From: Rhynchopus euleeides
Taxonomy: Eukaryota; Euglenozoa; Diplonemea; Diplonemida; Diplonemidae
DNA length: 64,000 bases
Assembly: GCA_963210315.1 (NCBI GenBank)
Contig: OY723274.1
Span: forward strand, 558,001-622,000
Direction: 5' to 3'
Shown here in pieces: positions 27,883 through 37,372 of the stretch (the stretch's first letter is position 1; each line of letters opens with the position of its first letter). Under the pieces are notes generated by a model that made no database searches, was not told where the DNA came from, and worked only from the letters and a program-made list of their open reading frames with translations. A program made the position numbers and the translations under genes.

Positions 27883-30800
27883 CTGCGCTCCCCGCGCTCT
27901 ATTGCCGACGCTGCCCGCGTAACCTTGCTGATGGGTGGGGACATCGAAACGAACCCTGGCCCCACCAACAACCTGGTTGTAGCGACACTGAATGTGACCT
28001 CACTGGACGCGCACTTCGACGTGCTTCGTGATGTGCCGGCGCACGTGGTGGGCCTGCAGGAGACTTGCAGCTCGCGGCGCCAACAAGAGGAGGTCGACTG
28101 GGTGCTGCGTAAGGGGGATGGGCGTCCGCAGGAGTGGGCCTTTCTGTGGGGTAAAGAGCGCCCCCCCAGGAGATCGAAAAACGCGCCGTCCGGCAACATC
28201 GCGTGTGGGCAACGTGGGGGTGGGGTGGCCACCATGGTGCGCCAGCCGTGTGTGTCGCGCGCCGTTCCGAACAACGCCATCACCGCGGGGTTTGAAGATG
28301 GCAGGGTCATGCACAGCATGGTGGCGCTCGGGTCGGGGGCCACGTTCCTCCATGTCTTCGTGGTGTACGCGCACTCGGGGTGCGACAACAAAACAGTGGC
28401 TGCCAGGGAGGCCCTCCTGAACTCTGTGTTGTTCGAGGCGCAGGCGCAGGTGGGTGGTGCTCCAGCGGTGGTACTGGGGGACCTCAACACGGATGTTGCG
28501 CGGTCGCCAACCCTCCGCAGAGCGCTGGAGAATGAGTGGGTCGACGCAGCGGTGCTCCAGGCTGCGAGGAGCGGCGATGACCCCCCGCCGACCTACACCT
28601 CTACACGTGCCAGCTCGCGAATCGACTACGTCCTGATGAACCGAGTCGCAGCGCAAAGTTTCGTGAGCTGCTCGACCTCGCTGGCTGGGGTGCCGAACCA
28701 CTCGCTGGTGAGTGTCACGCTGGACTCGCTCGCCTTCGCGCAGGAGACCCTGAGGTACAAGGTGCCCCGTGCAATTCCTGCACCCCCCCGGTCACCTGAC
28801 GCGGACGAGACACCCCCGGAGCCACCCGACCTTGCGCCGTTCTACGACGCGGTGAAACGGGAAGCAGTCGAGGATGCGTGGATGATTCTTTCTGGGTTGT
28901 GCGAGCGTCATCTGCTGGACGGGAGCGAGGTGGCGGCGTCAGAGGAGCGGTCATACCTCGGGAGAGGCGCAGCGCGAGAACCGCAGCGGGTACGTGTGGC
29001 GGCGCCGAGCTCCGCCACCTTGGGCACAGTCGCGACGGCGAAGGAGCTGAGGTACAGCGCGACCATCAGCCGCATGGAGCACTACGTGCGCGCTCGCTCC
29101 TGCGTAAAAAGTGGTCCGGGCGCGGTGTCGGGGCAACTTGTCCGCTGCTGGCGCAAGTGTCGCAGCGTCCTACGTGAACTACCTCAGGAGTGTGGGGTGA
29201 CGAGCCACCTGCTGGGCTCCGTCCCCGACGTCGCGACTGTGAAGAAGCTGCTGCATGCTGTGCGCGGACGCCTTCACGACATCAACCGAGAGGCGTGCAA
29301 GGCACGGAAACAGCGTTGGCGGGGGACTGTGCGCCAGATGTTCGCCTCCGACCGCAAAAGCCTTGTGACTGTCCTGAAGGGTAGCCCGGGCCAAGCCGCC
29401 GACACGGTGAAGAAGGGGAACGGTGAGCTGACGGCGAAGGTGTCGGAGATGGACGCCATCCTCATGGAAGCCTGGGCACCTATCCACCGGATGTACACGG
29501 GCGACAGGGCGGAGCCGGAGTTCGCGCCTTTCGCACGGGAGTACGACGGGCTGTTCGAGGAGCACCCTATGCAGGTGGAAGACATCAGCGGCTCCGACCT
29601 GCTCGAAATGTTAAAGCGGAGGAAGAAGAAGTCTGCTGCGTGTGGTGTCGACGGATGGCGCATGGACGAGCTGCAGCGGCTGCCCCTCCCTCTCATGGAC
29701 GGGTTTGCTGCCTTCTTCAACCTGGTGGAACGGACGGGGAAATGGCCGAAGGGGCTGCTCACGGCCCTGGTGTCGCTGATCCCGAAGAGCGAAGACCTCT
29801 CGCCAACGAACCTCCGGCCTATCACGGTCACCAGTGCGGTATACCGCCTGTGGGCGTGCCGCCGTCTCATCGACATAATGAAGTGGCAGGGGACGTGGGC
29901 CCTGGACACGCAGCACGGCTTCCGCCAGGGGCATAGGTGCGAGGATGTCCTCATAGAGCTAACGACCCTGATTGAGGAGACCCTCCTGGATGATTCCAAA
30001 CAGCTGTACCTGCTGGCCCTGGACTTCCAGAAGTGCTTCGACCGGGTGCCCCAGAAGCTCGTCTTGGAGCTGGCGGAGGCCATGGGGCTGCACCAGCGCA
30101 TCCTACGCCCCCTCAAGACGATGTACAGTGGGCTGAAAAGAAGGTTCAAGCTGCCCTTAGGTGTTGGCGGGCGCTTCGAGGTGACCAACGGGATCCTGCA
30201 GGGCTGCCCTATATCGGTCATCCTGATCAACGCCCTCCTCTCGGTCATGTTCAAGGCCGTCGACGTGCGCGTGCCATCAGTGTCTTCGCAGTCCTTCGCC
30301 GACGATGGGACGCTTGTATCTCAGGAGGATGAGGCGTCGGTGCAGCAGGCTGTCGATGTCGTGGTAGGCTTCTGCAACATCACCGGCATGGCCCTCAACG
30401 TCAAGAAGACGGTGGCGATGGGGATCCCGAGGGGCTCGTCGGGTTTCAGGAGACAACACCCATACGTGGGACAGGTACGTGTTCAGGACAACATCCTCCC
30501 GACTGAGACAGCGTCGAAGATCCTCGGTGCAAAGGCCTGCGTCTCTGACAAGGTGCAGGTGCGCCGCAACGACGCGCGACTCGAGAGCCATAAACCCCTG
30601 CTCATGCGACTTCCGACCTCTCCGCTGAGCACACGACAACGGGCGGAAATTGTGGCGTCTAATGTCGTGTCGAGCACGGTGTCGGGCGGAGCGTTTGCCC
30701 CTCTGTCGAAGACGGCGACGCAGCGTCTTCGAAGCCGTCTCACAACAGGCATCCTCGGCGTCAAGCACCCCTCCCGCAGTGTAGGCGCGATGCTCACCAT

Positions 30801-33800
30801 CCTGCACAAGGCCCACCGTGTAGATCCGGCGATAGCCAACTCTTACCGGATCCTGTGCAATCTCTTCGACACGTGTGTGCGCATCCCACACATGGTGGAC
30901 AGGATGAACCGAATCGCTGTGCTGTACGAGGAACACCCGACCCTATCCTCTGCTGACGCCCTCGGCCCTGTGGGCATCGCGATCTCGGTCGCCCTTCCTG
31001 CTGCTGGACTAGAGTGGGGCGATGACATCCGTGACTGTGCCATCGGGGATATGTGTCTCGCTGGTGAACCACGGTCCTCCCGGAACCATGCGCTGCGCGA
31101 CAATCTGCGGCGGCAGGGCTGGAAGGCGCTGGCGAAGCACCGTCCTTCCTTCTCGGGGATCGAAAACGGTGTGGACTACGACAGGACGAACGCGCTCCGC
31201 CTGGAGACGAAGGACGGGAACCTCTCGCGGGCGCTGACGGTGGTGCTTGCTGGTGGTGTCTTCTTTGCGACGCGATGGGGGCGCAACGGCGCCTACGTCT
31301 CTGGTGGCAGGCGTGCGACGACAGACGAGACGTCGGACTCCTCATCCCATGCCCCATCTCCCTCACCGGCTGCTGACGCGGCTATGGCAGGGGACGAAGA
31401 GGATGAAGAAGCTGAGGAAGAGGAGGAGTGCGAGTACGAAGAGGAGGAGGACGAGGAGCAGGAAGACGCCGATCTTCTTGGTTCTCAGGATTCCTTCGAC
31501 TGGGATATCGTGTCCAATCCGGCGGCGGAAGAGGCAGACGTGCGGGACCCCAAGCTGTGTGTACACTGCGATGGTGCGGACAGTGACACGCCTGATCACC
31601 TTTGGTGGGCATGCAGTGCGTTTGACTCCGTCAGGTCTCAACCTCAGTTCGAACCCCTGCTGCAGCTGGACCGCTCAGAGTGGCCCCCGTGCCTTGCGAG
31701 ATACGGCGTGGTGCCAGAGGGATTCCAGGTAGACGAGACCTTGCTGCACACGCTGATGGGGCGCATCGTGCTGAAGCGGTGGGAGCTCGAGGCGAAGATG
31801 CGGCGCTCTGGACCCCTCGTGCACCCCTGGACGGCTGCTCTCTCCTGGCCAGCAGAGACTTTTGACTTCGACGTATCCAGTATCCCAGAGAAGCCAGCAG
31901 CGCGGCTGTGGCCGTATAGCGCTGCGTCTCTCAGGGCGATACTTGCGTGGCTCGCAGCGCTCCAATGGACGAAGCAAGGCACGGTGTCGAACATCGAGCT
32001 CGCCCTTGACTTCGAGGTCTTCACAGGGAAGGCGTTACAGCCCTCGGAGCGCTCGGCACGAACCTCCAACCCCGCGATGGCCGAGCGTGGCAACCTCCTC
32101 TGGACGATGATGGGCTGCCTGACGAGGCTATGCGACCAGCTAAGCCTTCCTACCCCGTGGCCTGCGCGACGCGAGGACCGGGTCGGCTCCCTCTGCTCGG
32201 TAGGCGCTGGAGAGGTCTGGGGCGGGATGACACCTCGGCCCGTGTTCGCAGGTGGGGCAGAGACGATCACGGCGTTAGAGGCGAGTGCAGAACAGGCATG
32301 TGCGGCCGCAGGCGTCGATGCAGACGGCAATATCGTGAGGTGGGGAACAAACGTGTTCCCAGACTACACTGGGATCCCCCGGACCACGCGAGCCTCACAA
32401 TGGGATGGGCCACGCCCGCCCCCGCCGCGCAGCGCTATACCTGTACCAGTGCCGCGGTCGCTCGCGAGCACGTCTCTGGGCCCCCGGAAAGTGTGCAACG
32501 CGCATTCGAAACCGAAATGCGACGAGTGCGATACCGCCAAGCGGAATTACGCACTGACGATAGCTGCGTGTTGCCGCGTCCACCACCACCACGCGGACGG
32601 CCTGAAGGTGATGTGCTGTGAGACACACCACATGACGCGGTGCGGCACCTGCGCCAATGTGAAGACATGCTGCGCGGCCGGCCACCATGGGCGCGCCCCC
32701 AGGGTCGACCAAGTTGCGAGCACGGATGACGACAGCAGCAGCTGCGATGACGATTCTGACAGCGAGGGAGAGGAGGGCAGCTCTGGTGCCACTGAGCATG
32801 ATGGAGACGACGCTGATGATGCGGGCTCCACCAGCGAGGAAGTCCCTCCCTCGTCTGTGATGGATAGCGACACGACGGCTGCTGCTGCGGTAAAACGCAC
32901 CGCCATCGTTCTGGACGCCTCCGACGAGGACTCGATGGGGCAGGATGCCGTGAAACGCACCGCCATTTGTTTAGATCACTCTGACGAGGGCCCGTCCCTC
33001 TGGGGGGCTGGGATAGTGTGTGTGCGACAGCCAGAGTGGGACATGTGTGCGTCTCTTCTTCTTCTTTGGCCGGGCGTGATTGAGCATTTGGCTCTTCACT
33101 GCCCCGACGATCAGCCCAGTGAGGGCGAGTTGGGTTCTTCTGCGGAGTCATCTGCGCTGACCCCACGCGAATTTCCTGGTTTTCTTTTCTCGCCTTCCCC
33201 TCGAATGAATACCCCTGCTTCCCCCACCCCACGTCAGATGGATGCGGAGCACGTTACGCTTGATGCGGATGAATCGTCGGGCTCCCAGCCTGATGATGCT
33301 CGTCTCGCTCCACCAGCAGACACAGCACCGCTTCCGGCGCCCTCTCCGGCTCCGGAGCTCGTGCTGCACACAGACCTGCTGGACGGGCTACAGACCCCGC
33401 AGACGGGCTCGCCGCCCCTCCCAGAGAGCGCCACGCAACGGAGATCTCCGAGCCCTTACGTGGGGCGCCGCCTTCCTTTCTCTCCCTCTCTCCCCTCTGA
33501 GTCCTCGGTACCCCGCGCGCAGAAGCGGGTAGCACCCATACAGGAGACAGGCGCATCTGCCCTGGGGCAACGCTCCTTTAACAAGAGAAGAGTAGAACCT
33601 CAACCCCCCGTGTCCCCTGGTTCACCGATTTCAGCGTCAAGCCTTCGGCCTGACGAGGATAGTATCATGCCCCCATCAGAACTTGCTTCCCCCCTTCCTC
33701 TCTCGCCTGCACCTTCCCTTATTGTGGATGACTCGCCGGGCTTTCAGCCCGTCGACACTCGGCTTAGTCCCCCATCAGACACTGTGTCACCCCCACCACC

Positions 33801-34416
33801 CTCTCCATGTCAGGAGCCCCTAGTGCCTTTAGACCCTGCAACCCCCTCTCTTCCCGACTGGCAGGCAGAAACGCCGTCTCACCAGGGGAGCGACACGCTC
33901 TCCCACGAGTGCACGTCGCCGAGCCCTTGCGTGGGGCGTCGACTTCCTTTCTCCCCTTCCTCCCCTTCTGAGTCCTCGGTTCCCCGCGCGCAGAAACGTG
34001 TAGCGCACATGCGGGAGGCAGACGAATCTGCCCTGGAGCGATGCTCGTTTCATAACAACAGAGCAGGTTTTCCTTCCTCCCGCACGATCATCAGCACAGC
34101 TAGATCAGGCGTGCCTTCCCCTTTCCCACGGGCCTCACAAGCCTTGCGCTTCTTGGAGCGCAAGACACGTGCTGTCCGTCCTTCTCGTTCACGTTTCCTC
34201 CAGAAGCGGGTGTTGCGTGCGGTTCCGAAGCGCACCCGCTGCATCCCCTCTCCCACCATCTTTCGTTCGGCGGCTATTCCGCGCTCTTTTCAACGCGTCG
34301 TCGCGAAGATTGCGCCTCAGTATCAGCAGGCGCAATCTCCGGCTTCCAGTGTGTGTGTGTCCCCCCTCCTTTACAGCGCAACGAGGAGGAGAGCGAAACC
34401 GTGTGGTGTCACGTAG
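27883..34416 (+). CDS. RT2 ORF2: EEP endonuclease - reverse transcriptase polyprotein
   Basis: Open from directly after the ORF1 UGA; the first ATG is 27931, inside the 2A motif. Counting from 27925: EEP endonuclease at about 16-270 (TLNVTSL, VYAHSG, LGDLNTD, PNHSLV); reverse transcriptase at about 620-870 (LLALDFQKCFD with Asp700, NGILQGCPIS, FADD at 793); an acidic Glu/Asp tract near 1155-1190; a C-x2-C-H-C knuckle near 1212 with HLWWAC; a Cys/His module at about 1525-1590 (KPKCDEC, CCRVHHHHADGL, CCETHHMTRCGTC). The last 550 residues are low complexity and include a duplicated block. No RNase H or OTU motif is present. The catalytic motifs look intact. Confidence 0.92.
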   Translation: MRSPRSIADAARVTLLMGGDIETNPGPTNNLVVATLNVTSLDAHFDVLRDVPAHVVGLQETCSSRRQQEEVDWVLRKGDGRPQEWAFLWGKERPPRRSKNAPSGNIACGQRGGGVATMVRQPCVSRAVPNNAITAGFEDGRVMHSMVALGSGATFLHVFVVYAHSGCDNKTVAAREALLNSVLFEAQAQVGGAPAVVLGDLNTDVARSPTLRRALENEWVDAAVLQAARSGDDPPPTYTSTRASSRIDYVLMNRVAAQSFVSCSTSLAGVPNHSLVSVTLDSLAFAQETLRYKVPRAIPAPPRSPDADETPPEPPDLAPFYDAVKREAVEDAWMILSGLCERHLLDGSEVAASEERSYLGRGAAREPQRVRVAAPSSATLGTVATAKELRYSATISRMEHYVRARSCVKSGPGAVSGQLVRCWRKCRSVLRELPQECGVTSHLLGSVPDVATVKKLLHAVRGRLHDINREACKARKQRWRGTVRQMFASDRKSLVTVLKGSPGQAADTVKKGNGELTAKVSEMDAILMEAWAPIHRMYTGDRAEPEFAPFAREYDGLFEEHPMQVEDISGSDLLEMLKRRKKKSAACGVDGWRMDELQRLPLPLMDGFAAFFNLVERTGKWPKGLLTALVSLIPKSEDLSPTNLRPITVTSAVYRLWACRRLIDIMKWQGTWALDTQHGFRQGHRCEDVLIELTTLIEETLLDDSKQLYLLALDFQKCFDRVPQKLVLELAEAMGLHQRILRPLKTMYSGLKRRFKLPLGVGGRFEVTNGILQGCPISVILINALLSVMFKAVDVRVPSVSSQSFADDGTLVSQEDEASVQQAVDVVVGFCNITGMALNVKKTVAMGIPRGSSGFRRQHPYVGQVRVQDNILPTETASKILGAKACVSDKVQVRRNDARLESHKPLLMRLPTSPLSTRQRAEIVASNVVSSTVSGGAFAPLSKTATQRLRSRLTTGILGVKHPSRSVGAMLTILHKAHRVDPAIANSYRILCNLFDTCVRIPHMVDRMNRIAVLYEEHPTLSSADALGPVGIAISVALPAAGLEWGDDIRDCAIGDMCLAGEPRSSRNHALRDNLRRQGWKALAKHRPSFSGIENGVDYDRTNALRLETKDGNLSRALTVVLAGGVFFATRWGRNGAYVSGGRRATTDETSDSSSHAPSPSPAADAAMAGDEEDEEAEEEEECEYEEEEDEEQEDADLLGSQDSFDWDIVSNPAAEEADVRDPKLCVHCDGADSDTPDHLWWACSAFDSVRSQPQFEPLLQLDRSEWPPCLARYGVVPEGFQVDETLLHTLMGRIVLKRWELEAKMRRSGPLVHPWTAALSWPAETFDFDVSSIPEKPAARLWPYSAASLRAILAWLAALQWTKQGTVSNIELALDFEVFTGKALQPSERSARTSNPAMAERGNLLWTMMGCLTRLCDQLSLPTPWPARREDRVGSLCSVGAGEVWGGMTPRPVFAGGAETITALEASAEQACAAAGVDADGNIVRWGTNVFPDYTGIPRTTRASQWDGPRPPPPRSAIPVPVPRSLASTSLGPRKVCNAHSKPKCDECDTAKRNYALTIAACCRVHHHHADGLKVMCCETHHMTRCGTCANVKTCCAAGHHGRAPRVDQVASTDDDSSSCDDDSDSEGEEGSSGATEHDGDDADDAGSTSEEVPPSSVMDSDTTAAAAVKRTAIVLDASDEDSMGQDAVKRTAICLDHSDEGPSLWGAGIVCVRQPEWDMCASLLLLWPGVIEHLALHCPDDQPSEGELGSSAESSALTPREFPGFLFSPSPRMNTPASPTPRQMDAEHVTLDADESSGSQPDDARLAPPADTAPLPAPSPAPELVLHTDLLDGLQTPQTGSPPLPESATQRRSPSPYVGRRLPFSPSLPSESSVPRAQKRVAPIQETGASALGQRSFNKRRVEPQPPVSPGSPISASSLRPDEDSIMPPSELASPLPLSPAPSLIVDDSPGFQPVDTRLSPPSDTVSPPPPSPCQEPLVPLDPATPSLPDWQAETPSHQGSDTLSHECTSPSPCVGRRLPFSPSSPSESSVPRAQKRVAHMREADESALERCSFHNNRAGFPSSRTIISTARSGVPSPFPRASQALRFLERKTRAVRPSRSRFLQKRVLRAVPKRTRCIPSPTIFRSAAIPRSFQRVVAKIAPQYQQAQSPASSVCVSPLLYSATRRRAKPCGVT
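27910..27963 (+). other. 2A-like (CHYSEL) peptide-skipping site between ORF1 and ORF2
   Basis: The translated frame reads ARVTLLMGGDIETNPGP, matching the D-V/I-E-x-N-P-G-P consensus with a hydrophobic stretch upstream. Separation would occur between the Gly codon at 27958 and the Pro codon at 27961. Half of the motif lies upstream of the only nearby ATG (27931), so the site works only if ribosomes arrive from upstream in this frame. 2A-like sequences are established in trypanosome L1Tc/ingi and several animal non-LTR elements. Confidence 0.9.
33430..34072 (+). repeat. Internal duplication in the RT2 ORF2 C-terminus
   Basis: Two blocks about 480 bp apart (33445-33595 and 33925-34065) encode nearly the same protein string, GRRLPFSPS followed by ESSVPRAQKRV. 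A smaller repeat of VKRTAI..LD lies at 32890-32980. The duplicated part is Ser/Pro-rich and looks disordered. Confidence 0.8.
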
Positions 34417-34514
34417 AGCAAGAGTAGGATAGCGGGCCCGGCTCCTCACGGTATGGTCCTTCGGGGCCAGGCTGCGATGCCAGCACGCTAACCCAAATTG
34501 CAATACGTTTTTTT

Positions 34515-34595
34515 GTGATTTTTTGTGAATGCCCTGTGAATTTTTGCGATCTTTTCAAGTTTCACAGGGCCCGACAGCCCCAGGGGTGGAATTTT
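34515..34595 (+). repeat. Inverted-repeat arm flanking RT2 (right)
   Basis: Counterpart of 25385-25495, including TTTTGTGATTTTTTG and the AGGGCCCGACAGCCCC block. RT2 may have inserted into a hairpin-like repeat already present in the TIR element. Confidence 0.6.
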
Positions 34596-34721
34596 TCACA
34601 GGTTTCAGACAGTTTTCCACTCATCGACCTGCACAACTTCCCAACAACGAGCGTCCCTGGGTTCGTGCCCCACTACGAACCGCAATTGATCCAAAGAGTC
34701 CCAGAACGCGAAGGAGAAGGC

Positions 34722-34777
34722 CAGATGTTCGCTACCGTGGCCTCCGGCGGCTGGGGGGCTCCGCCCCCTAAACCCCT
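34722..34777 (+). repeat. GC-rich hairpin repeat, copy 1
   Basis: Reads AGATGTTCGCTACCGTGG then CCTCCGGCGGCTGGGGGGC, CTCCGCCCCC. The GGGGGGCTCCGCCCCC part is self-complementary. Two further copies lie on the opposite strand at 43695-43754 and 43869-43926. Confidence 0.8.
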
Positions 34778-35169
34778 GTGCTGTGCACCTGTCGAGTGTG
34801 CATGTACCATTTGGTGTACCATGGCAAGTGGGAAACGGCACAACACCAGGAGTGCGACATGGTCGTGAGTGAAGACGGAGTACGTGCAGACTACCATCCC
34901 TGCACAACGAAGTCTGTACGACTTCCTCGTTGTCCACTCACACCGCACATTGCAAAGCGTATCGATCAGAACGAATGTTGTTGCGGATATACGCGTGCAT
35001 TGCATGAGGCGCTCGCGCGCGAAGCGCGCCAGCAATTTTTTTAGCACCCCTTTTTCCGGATCAAAGCTCGCCATCACCCGCCCGTGCGGTCGAGCACCAG
35101 AAGAAGAAGCAGTCGGGCGGTGAAGACAAGAACGGCGACAGGCAAGGGAGGCAGCAGAAGGCGCACGGA

Positions 35170-36196
35170 GCCAATCCAGCACCGGAATTCGTGAGTGACC
35201 TGTCGTATTCACTTTGCATCGGCAATACCACGGCCAGCCAGGCGGAGCTTGTGGTGTTGGCGATTCGGAAACACCTGTACCCGAACATGCCCAGCGGACG
35301 CGCCCTCTTGCAGAAACACAGCAGCCACACGGATGCACTTCTGAAGGCGCTGAAAGATGCTCTCAAAGGTCGCACCGTGCCTATTGGCATCGACGGAACT
35401 ACAGCAGCATCGATCCACACCTCGTACCTCGCTGTGACTGCATATGTTGGGCAACAACCGCTGCTGGTGTGCGTTGAGGTGTTCAGGCTGGGGTGAGCCC
35501 TGACGCAGTGATGCTTGAAGATGTGCTGCAGCGGCTCGAATGCGACTACTCGTTTACGATCGCGTCTGTCAACATGGACAGATGCGCGACAAACCAGCGC
35601 CTCATCAAGCTCACAGGGCGTCTGTCGGTGTGGTGTTTGGGGCATCACGCCAACAAATGTTGCAAAGACTTCTACACGAAGCGCTTCCCCCTCGCCATCC
35701 AGTTCGTGACCTTCTTCTCACAGGCGCCGCGCACCACCTCAGAAACGAGGTGGTCAGCGCTGTTTCACGTCGTTGAGCATGTGGCACCCCGGACCGACCT
35801 GCTTGCAAGCTTCTTGCACGAAGAGCTTGAGCGCGCCTACAAACCGCAAAGTGTCCGAGAGTTACATTTGATCGGAGGGGATGGGTGGGGGGACATGCTC
35901 TCGGAGACCCAGACGATGCACAGAGCCTCCTACAGTTCTTCCTCTGGATGAGCAACCCCCCCAGCGATCAGAAGTCCTGCTTTGTCGTGGGGGAAGTATG
36001 GAAGAGCATCCAACACGTCACCAACGAGGAACAACAACTTCTCAAAGAGCTGTGGGACACGTTTTCCTCAAGAGAGTTCTTTGAACTCATGGAGGTGATG
36101 GACCCGGAAGCAGTTGCCCAGGAGGTGATTACTGATGAAGTGCTGGAGGCGTCGGAAGAGAGGTGGCGGGACGTCTTGGGGCGTAACACCACTTAG
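35170..36196 (+). pseudogene. Decayed hAT-like transposase
   Basis: Three overlapping open frames in different phases (35191-35496, 35493-35951, 35885-36196) join into one protein-like sequence, which implies two frameshifts or two tiny introns. Motifs fit the RNase H-like core of hAT/DUF659 transposases: IGIDGTTA followed by YLAVTAYV, then CLGHHANKCCKDF and SETRWSAL. A hydrophobic/acidic C-terminal part follows. The N-terminus is not found next to it and may lie at 25.0-25.5 kb, beyond the RT2 insertion. The element ends remain intact, so it could still be moved by an enzyme from elsewhere. Confidence 0.7.
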
Positions 36197-36416
36197 CCGT
36201 GTCCCATCCTTGTGGTGTTGTCTCATGTGGCCACCTAGCCATCCCATTGCCTCCCTCAGAAGCCTGTAGTAATAGTGCGATATGGGCATATCGCATACGA
36301 TATCAAGGCTGACTAAACACGATATAAATACGATATATTGCGATATCGCCTTCAAAAATACGATACATATCGTATTTACGATATGATACGATATTACGAT
36401 TCGTACGTCATCCGTG

Positions 36417-36560
36417 GTATATGCATTGGCATGCACCTGATACCTCGTCTGCGATGGGACATATCGAGAAGCCAGGCGGTCCGTGGATTGTCATTAGTTG
36501 CCGCCTGGCTCGATCGATATTGAGGACATACAGGTGGCCCATAGAGAAGACTTGTCATCC
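36417..36560. repeat. Repeat X, copy beta, part 2
   Basis: Matches 41759-41900 almost perfectly from GTATATGCATTGGC to GACTTGTCATCCC. Together with 24438-24572 it rebuilds the right half of X once the MITE and the 11.5-kb TIR element are removed. Confidence 0.88.
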
Positions 36561-36945
36561 CGGGGGAGGGTGGTGGGATAACCCGTAGATGCAGTCTTCT
36601 CGCAACGCTTTGTTGTTCATTTTGACCCCGAAAGGTCATGTACCACGGATCACTACACATGTGAATTATTTCCATCTGTGATTTTCATCATGCTATTGGA
36701 AAGGACACATCGCCCGAATTTGCGAAACGTCAAAGTGAAGCAAGCAAAGCCCCTTCCTTCCGTCATCATAGGTGGGCGGTCAAAAGCCTATTTTTTTTAA
36801 AGGTTTGGAGTGTGATGTCACGATGCGCAGCACTCCGAGAGCTGCCGATCTTTGTTTGTTTGGAATATGCTAGTCTCCTGTATCAGATGTAGGTGTTGCA
36901 GAAGGGAACAGATCCATCATGGGAGGAACGAAGTGTCGGTGAGTT
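36561..36945. other. Spacer without a supported gene
   Basis: About 385 bp of mixed composition between two X segments. No repeat shared with the rest of the window and no coding signal were seen. Confidence 0.5.
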
Positions 36946-37075
36946 CACAGGATCCTGCAGGGCGGGTGGGAGGTCGAAAAACTATTTGGTTCTGTACCGA
37001 GGTACGTTGATCGAACCAAATGCGGGTTCTCCAACCCGGTCGTGGAGGTTGACTAGCCGATAATAAAAGAACCTT
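36946..37075 (-). repeat. Repeat X, copy alpha, left part
   Basis: Matches 48645-48750 closely (GTCGAAAAACTATTTGG onwards). It ends in the 9-bp sequence AAGAACCTT, which is repeated at 41566-41574 on the other side of the transposon. On the minus strand the frame is open and would continue into 41575-42210 if the transposon were absent. Confidence 0.88.
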
Positions 37076-37372
37076 GGGGTAATTACGATAATGCCACTTT
37101 TTTCTGGGGGTTTTTACGATAATACCACTTTTCAAAAAGTGGTATTATCGTAAGAAAAAAGTGGTAAAATCGTAAACCAAAAAAGTGGTACTGAAAAAGT
37201 GGTATTATCGTAAATGCCACCTAAACTATCCAGTACACAGGCCGCCCACCCAGGGGGGCCTTGGCCTGGCCCTCAGGCACAGGCCAAAAAAGTGGTACTG
37301 AAAAAGTGGTATTATCGTAAGAAAAAAGTGGTACTGAAAAAGTGGCATTATCGTAAATGCCACCTAAACTAT
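37076..37372. repeat. Left terminal inverted repeat of the 4.5-kb transposon
   Basis: Built from repeated words such as AAAAAGTGGTATTATCGTAA and AAAAAAGTGGTAC in both orientations, then a GC-rich block shared with the right arm, and ends at CACCTAAACTAT. The iterated 20-bp word is a candidate binding site for the mobilising transposase. Confidence 0.9.

Larger units (their letters stand above)
25609..34504 (+). mobile_element. RT2: non-LTR retrotransposon with a 2A-like peptide
   Basis: Boundaries are proposed from a 12-bp perfect duplication (ACG, seven T, GT) at 25597-25608 and 34505-34516. It contains ORF1 (25771-27882), a same-frame UGA, a 2A-like site and ORF2 (to 34416), with about 90 bp of 3' UTR. 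Unlike RT1 it lacks OTU and RNase H domains and is not in a CA repeat. The RT core, zinc knuckle and C-terminal Cys/His module are related to those of RT1. Both frames are open, so it is probably recent. The 5' boundary is less certain because of the 60-bp repeat there. Confidence 0.75.
24923..36416. mobile_element. 11.5-kb TIR element (hAT-like) hosting retrotransposon RT2
   Basis: Perfect 24-bp inverted ends starting CACGGATGACGTACG at 24923 and finishing CGTACGTCATCCGTG at 36416. Both subterminal regions are AT-rich and packed with ATACGAT/ATCGTAT words. The flanks are GTATAT on both sides (24917-24922 and 36417-36422), a 6-bp target duplication; the related copy at 41755-41775 has no insertion. 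It carries a decayed hAT-like transposase (35.2-36.2 kb). Most of the internal length is RT2, so the original element was about 2.5 kb. Target duplications of 5-6 bp are known for some hAT subgroups; the superfamily call rests mainly on the transposase motifs. Confidence 0.8.

Noticed and set aside
34778-35123. Small frames before the hAT-like transposase as its zinc-finger N-terminus
   Set aside because: The Cys and His spacing does not fit a BED finger, and the frames overlap repeat sequence; not supported.
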